Shown here: piece after piece, positions 59,101-64,000 of the stretch
Position numbering within the stretch: position 1 is the first letter of the stretch
Layout: every line of letters starts with the position of its first letter
NCBI RefSeq assembly: GCF_950295315.1
Contig: NC_080172.1
Coordinates: 83,037,118 to 83,101,117 of the forward strand
Direction of reading: 5' to 3'
From: Erinaceus europaeus
Taxonomy: Eukaryota > Chordata > Mammalia > Eulipotyphla > Erinaceidae
Length of the DNA: 64,000 bases
The notes under the pieces: generated by a model
What the model saw: the letters and a program-made list of their open reading frames with translations, nothing else
Told to the model about the DNA's origin: nothing
Database searches by the model: none
Position numbers and translations under genes: made by a program

Positions 59101-59390
59101 TGGCAGTGCTAGTTATGCCAGGAACCCAGGATCAAAAGCACCACACAAAGGGAAGGCTTTCTCATTTGTTACAAGCTGTCACCTTCCTGTTCTTAACAGG
59201 ATGAAACAATGCTTGTTTCCTTATTCCTCGTATAGTTCTTTTCCCCTTCAGGGCACAAATCTGTTGCTGGGAAAGAACTTGAGCAATTAAGTCAGCTAGG
59301 AAATCAGCTTTGGTTTTTCTAAGTAGAAAAGAATTTTCTCCAAATGTGTGTTGTGTGTACACTGAGACTACACAGGACATTGTAGATAGG

Positions 59391-59417
59391 GGTGTGTGTG
59401 TGTGTGTGTGTGTGTGT
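59391..59417. repeat. (GT)n microsatellite
   Basis: About 13 GT units. Confidence 0.94.
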
Positions 59418-59829
59418 TTCATTTTTTGGGGGGTTAGTACAGTTGTTGACACGTGTATAATTTTTCAACTCCCCAGGTAGGTACCTTCAGAATACTCTTA
59501 CCACCAGCTTAGGTAAATAGGGTTATTTATTATCTGTTTGAGAGCTTCATGACCTGTGAAGACCACATATCTGGGCAGTGGATTAACTAGGGCAGCCTTC
59601 TGATTCTGTGTTCACCAAGTATATCAGTTCAGGCTTTTGGTTTATGGCCAGCAGAGCCAAGTCTGGCATACTCAACCAAAGACATTTATTAGAATTATGT
59701 TAGGTAGCTCACAGCCTCCAAGGGAAGGCTAGAAAAGGAGACTTAGAAAATAAATAGGATGTAAGAGAGGAAGGTATCAATAACTTTCAGGAAGCAAAAT
59801 GGAAGTCACACTATTTCAGATTGAAGGAG

Positions 59830-59938
59830 AGAGGGTCAAAGAAGATAGCATAGTGGCTATGCAAAAGACTCTCATGCTTTTGGCTCCAGAGTCCCCACGT
59901 TCAATCCCCAGCACCACCATAAATCAAAGACTTTGTTA
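59830..59938 (+). mobile_element. SINE-D
   Basis: AGATAGCATAGTGGCTATGC and CAATCCCCAGCACCACCATA. Confidence 0.8.
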
Positions 59939-60069
59939 TAAAGATGGCCATATAGTAAAAAGGATGACACTGAGGAAGACAGTAATCTGGAAGGAGTAAA
60001 TACTGCTTTAAAGACTGGGGGTGCGGAGAAAGAGGAAAAAGTGGTGCTATCAGATAGTGGGGGAGTTCT

Positions 60070-60212
60070 TTCTCTCTTTCTCTCCCTCCTTCTTTCTCTC
60101 CCTCCTTTTTTCCTTCCTTCCTTCCTTCCTCCCTCCCTCCCTTCCTTCCTTCCTTCCTTCCTTCCTTCCTTCCTTCCTTCCTTCCTTCCTTCCTTCCTTC
60201 CTTCCTTCCTTC

Positions 60213-60256
<44 letters not shown>
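60070..60256. repeat. (TTCC)n then (TTTC)n array
   Basis: Switches from TTCC to TTTC at about 60214, just outside the SINE 3' module. Confidence 0.95.
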
Positions 60257-60258
<2 letters not shown>

Positions 60259-60529
60259 GCCTCCAGGGTTCTTGCTGGGGCTTGAGGCCTACACTACAAA
60301 TCCACCGCTCCTGATGGCCTTTTTTTCCCTTTCCCGCTATTGGATAGGACAGAGAGAAATTGAGAGGGAAGAGGAACATAGAGAAGGGAAGAGAAAGATA
60401 GACACCTGCAGACCCGCTTCACCACTTATGAAGTGACTCCCTTACAGGTGGGGAGCTGGAGGCTCGAACTGGGATCCTTGAATGGGTCCTTCGATTTGCA
60501 CTATGTGCGCTTAACTGGGTGTGCCATGC
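60257..60529 (-). mobile_element. SINE-A/B with 3' module
   Basis: TGCCTCCAGGGTTCTTGCTG, ACAGGTGGGGAGCTGGAGGC, CTGGGTGTGCCATGCCTGCC; the head ends in a C-run of about 20. Confidence 0.9.
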
Positions 60530-60555
60530 CTGCCCCCCCCCCCCCCCCCCCCCGC

Positions 60556-60666
60556 CAAATTAATGAGAAACTGGAGGAGAGAACCAGAGCAGTACTCTGG
60601 TACGTGAGATGCACAGAATCAAACCTGGGACTTCATACTTTATCCATTGTACCACCTCTTGTGTTG
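60556..60666 (-). mobile_element. SINE-C, 3' truncated
   Basis: ATTAATGAGAAACTGGAGGA, CTGGTACGTGAGATGCACAG and CATTGTACCACCTCTTG. Confidence 0.78.
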
Positions 60667-60907
60667 CATCCTGGTAGCTTTTAAGGAAATGACACAAAGG
60701 TAATTAGGAGCCCCGGAGTGGAGCCAGTGAGACTTATGTGGCAGGCTGCTCCTAGAATGCCAGATTAGACTTGGCACCTACTCTTGCCCCCTGCCGAAAA
60801 GACAGGTTTTACGAAAACAGAGAATCCTTCTTGTTCTGTGTCCAGCCCTGCTTTAGTGCTTTTCATGTTTAGAAGCTACAGGAAGCCAGCCAGAACGGTT
60901 ACCCACG

Positions 60908-61018
60908 AGTGGTCCCGGAGGTGGCACAGTGCATGAAACATTCAATTCTCAAGCACGAGGTCCTGAGTTCAATCCCTGGCAGCACATGTACCAGAGTGAT
61001 TTCTGGTTCTTTCTCTCT

Positions 61019-61066
<48 letters not shown>

Positions 61067-61120
61067 TCCTTCTATCTTCATGCATAAATAAATAAAATCT
61101 TAAAAAAAAAGAAAAAAGAG
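60908..61120 (+). mobile_element. SINE-C with expanded (TC)n
   Basis: GTGGTCCCGGAGGTGGCACA head, GCAGCACATGTACCAGAGTG, about 20 TC units at 61026-61064, AAATAAATAAAATCTT tail. Confidence 0.9.
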
Positions 61121-61428
61121 GGAGTCCGGCGGTAGCGCAGCAGGTTAAGTGCACGTGGTGCAAAGCACAAGGGCTGGAGTAAGGATCCCTGTTCAAGCCT
61201 CCGGTTCCCCACCTGCAGGGGAGTCGCTTCACAGACGGTGAAGCAGTTCTGCAGGTGTCTATCTTTCTCTCCCCCTCTCCGTCTTCCTCCTCCTCTCTCC
61301 ATTTCTCTCTCTCCATTTTTCTCTGTCCAACAATGACGACAGCAGTAACAACAACAGTGACTACAACAACAATAAAAAGACAACAAGTACAACAAAAGGG
61401 AAAATAAATAAAATTAAAAAGAAAGAAA
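61121..61428 (+). mobile_element. SINE-A
   Basis: GGGAGTCCGGCGGTAGCGCA head, GGGAGTCGCTTCACAGACGG, doubled CTCTCTCCATTT block and CAACAAAAGGGAAAATAAAT tail. Confidence 0.93.
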
Positions 61429-62214
61429 GGTTGCCTAGGAAATGTCATTTTCAGACCCCAACCCCAGTATTCACAGAGCAAGATACAGGAGGATTGGTTT
61501 GCAGCTGAGATAAAATCAGACCAGCATAGAAGGCACCAAGGCTGCAGGAGATAGAGCTCTGGACACAGTGCAGTGAACCCTGAGTGGACTACAGATGGGG
61601 TAGTCAGTGTGCTGAGAGACAAGTCTCCTGAACCTCAGTGGTCTGCTGGGCAGAATTTGCAGTGCTCGGGTCTCCAGTGGCACCGTGGCTAATTGACTAA
61701 GCCTGCATCTTGTGCTGTGACCCGGCGAATATTGGAACTCCCAGAACGTGCAATGCTCTATCTACCTACTCACACTGGAAGCGGGCTTAGAGTCTAACCA
61801 CTGGTTGACCCTCCAGCCCCCCCAAAGAAAATTCTACCAAAAAACAAATTCACCCTCTTTTAGTTTCTTAATCTATTAAATATGGTTTACCATTCATAAC
61901 AGGCTGTGACTTGAAAGGGAAATTGCATGCAGTTGTGACTTGGGCACGGTTCTTACTACCATAAGTCTCTTTTGGGGGAGGTTGCATTATAGATTAAAAC
62001 TATACAACTGGCAAAAAAGAGTTTACCTGAAAAATATTTATCAAGCAGAGTAAAAGTCATCAAGAATCATTTCAGATCTGCTGTGCACAGTTGAGTGCTT
62101 CAAGGGTATCTTTATTTTTTTGGTTTGCAAGGAGTGCGTTCCCAGGATTTGAATTCTACTGATTGAGGTTTTGAATATTCCCAGTACTTGGAGCACATTT
62201 CCCCCTCCTGTAGA

Positions 62215-62225
62215 GAGAGAGAGAG

Positions 62226-62262
<37 letters not shown>
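62215..62262. repeat. (GA)n(GT)n array
   Basis: GA units switch to GT at about 62229, less than 200 bp from the catalytic exon. Confidence 0.94.
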
Positions 62263-62265
<3 letters not shown>

Positions 62266-62344
62266 CAGTTACTCAGCCTTCAGACTGACTTTCAGCAGTA
62301 TGCTTCCACTGAATTCTTCTTCACGCAATGCCTTTTCCCCCTAA

Positions 62345-62671
<327 letters not shown>

Positions 62672-62991
62672 TGAAAGCCTCAGTATCCTGTGTTCCTGCA
62701 AGGAGTCGGATACTAGCACAATATGTAAAACAAAACCAGTTAATATTCCCAAAATAGGAGCTCTTTCAGAAACTGGGACATAGACCTATTGAAAGATCCC
62801 ATTCCAAAGGGAACAGTTGCTTGGGTGTGGATGATCAGTCATGGCGTGGCTTTCTGGATACGGCAGGTTTTCTTTCATGATTATGGTTTTAATAAAGGAG
62901 AAATTATAGCTAAACACCAAGGTCAGAATTTGTTTCATTAAAGACCAAAATGACACACTAGGAAACTCTCTGAATTGTTTCTACTATCCAT

Positions 62992-63052
62992 GAGAGAGAG
63001 AGAGAGAGTGAGAGAGGGAGTGTATGTGTGTGTGTGTATGTGTGTGTGTGTA
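62992..63052. repeat. (GA)n(GT)n array
   Basis: Same motif order as 62215-62262, downstream of the exon. Confidence 0.93.
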
Positions 63053-63119
63053 TGGTACCAAAAATAATCCATTTGTCAAATTGACATTTGAATATTAATT
63101 ATGAACACAGACTATTCTT

Positions 63120-63390
63120 TTTTTTTTTTCCCCTTTTGTTGCCCCGGTTGTTTTATCATTGTTGTAGTTGTTATCGCTGTTATTGATGTTGTTGGACAGG
63201 ACAGAGAGAAATGGAGAGGAGGGGAAAACAGCGAGGAGGAGAGAAAGACAGATACCTGTAGACCTGCTTCACTGCCTGTGAAGCGACTCCCCTGCAGGTG
63301 GGGAGCTGGGGGCTCGAACCGGGATCCTTACTCTTGTCCTGTGCTTTGTGCCACGTGCGCATAACCCACTGCGCTACCGTCTGATCCCCA
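63120..63390 (-). mobile_element. SINE-A
   Basis: CCCTTTTGTTGCCCCGGTTG, CTGTGAAGCGACTCCCCTGC, CTGCGCTACCGTCTGATCCC. TSD CACAGACTATTCTT at 63106-63119 and 63392-63405 (perfect). Confidence 0.95.
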
Positions 63391-63430
63391 TCACAGACTA
63401 TTCTTGACATGAATGTTTAGGTAGAATAGG

Positions 63431-63720
63431 ATGGGGGCCAGGAGGTGATTCACCTGGCAGAGCACATAAATCGCCATGTCTAAGGATTTGGGTTTGAGCC
63501 CAGATCACTGCACAGTAGTGCCTACAGTAGGTAAGTTTCTCCCCTCTTTACCTTCCTCTGTCTATTATCCCCTATCTGGAGGGAAGAAAGAAAAGAAAGA
63601 AAAAAAAGGCCAATGGAAACAGTGGAGTCATGCAGACACTGAGCCACAGCAATATCCCTGGTGGGAAGAAAGAAAAAAGGGGAGAGAGAGGAGGGAAAGA
63701 AAGAGGCTGGTATGAAAAAC
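63431..63720 (+). mobile_element. SINE-B with 3' module, diverged
   Basis: GGGGCCAGGAGGTGATTCAC head, GGTTTGAGCCC, a purine tail, GGCCAATGGAAACAGTGGAG and CAATATCCCTGGTGGG. Confidence 0.78.
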
Positions 63721-63735
63721 AGAAAAGAAGGGTAG

Positions 63736-64000
63736 TTTTTTAAAATTTTATTAGTGACTTAATATTGATTTGCAAAATTATAGGATACCTGCCCCCCCCC
63801 CTCTCTCTATATATATGTTTGTCCATGTTTTCCCCGCTTGATGGTCCTGCCCTCTCTTCCCTTCCAAGTCACACCTACACCTATTACTACTTTTGAATGT
63901 CTTTCCTCTTTTCCTTTTCTCTCTCTCAATCCTGATGGAGTTGGAGTTCAGAGTTCTCTGGTCATTTTCCTTATCATTTCTCCCCCTCTGGGAGTATGAA
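63736..64000 (-). mobile_element. LINE 3'-end fragment running off the window
   Basis: TTTTATTAGTGACTTAATAT, CACACCTACACCTATTACTA and TGATGGAGTTGGAGTTCAGA, as at 15430-15530. Confidence 0.68.

Noticed and set aside
60070..60256. CRISPR-like or other regular arrays
   Set aside because: All tandem arrays here are simple microsatellites without unique spacers, and the DNA is mammalian.
60969..61622. 217-codon open frame on the - strand
   Set aside because: It runs through SINE-C, a TC array and SINE-A in reverse; the translated motif CRTASPSVKRLPCRWG recurs in every SINE-A frame.

Overview
The window is mammalian nuclear DNA, almost entirely intronic, from the middle of a CDC14A gene (dual-specificity phosphatase) on the + strand. 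Five short coding exons have intact splice sites and in-phase junctions. They are at 18420-18499, 37152-37218, 39945-40007, 53307-53394 and 62436-62666. Joined, they encode residues 104 to the first base of codon 280, numbered on human CDC14A as I remember it. The last exon carries the general acid Asp251 and the catalytic His277-Cys278. The rest of the P-loop and the C-terminal half lie beyond the right edge; exons for residues 1-103 lie beyond the left edge. No other real protein gene is visible; the other open frames are repeat translations.

The host is most likely a hedgehog (Erinaceus type). The introns are packed with tRNA-derived SINEs whose head, pyrimidine-rich body and CAACAA-rich tail match the ERI-type SINEs I associate with that lineage. 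I separate them by sequence into groups A (GTAGCGCAG head), B (GTGGCGCACCTGG head), C (GGTGCAGTGGATAAAGC head), D (AGATAGCATAATGGTTATGC head) and G (AGCTCACTTGGATAGTG head). These letters are mine, not database names. Many copies keep target-site duplications (TSDs) that I could read directly.

Layout: 1-18419 is intron with nested SINEs, a solo LTR, a 380-bp polypyrimidine satellite and two large LINE 3'-region blocks. 18500-37151 is intron with a doubly hit SINE target containing an LTR. A roughly 2.8-kb stretch at 22980-25785 has no recent insertions. 37219-39944 is a short intron. 40008-53306 has a second clean solo LTR and a tailless SINE fragment. 53395-62435 has an antisense L1 split by a SINE and a perfect 20-bp inverted repeat. 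62667-64000 is partial intron.

Nothing resembles a defence system, operon or new enzyme. The interest is in retrotransposition: a 3'-truncated, tail-less SINE with a perfect 15-bp TSD; a SINE 3' module bounded by inverted repeats; three related LTRs with 6-bp TSDs; and reuse of one target site. All family assignments rest on reading by eye and on memory of families, with no database search.
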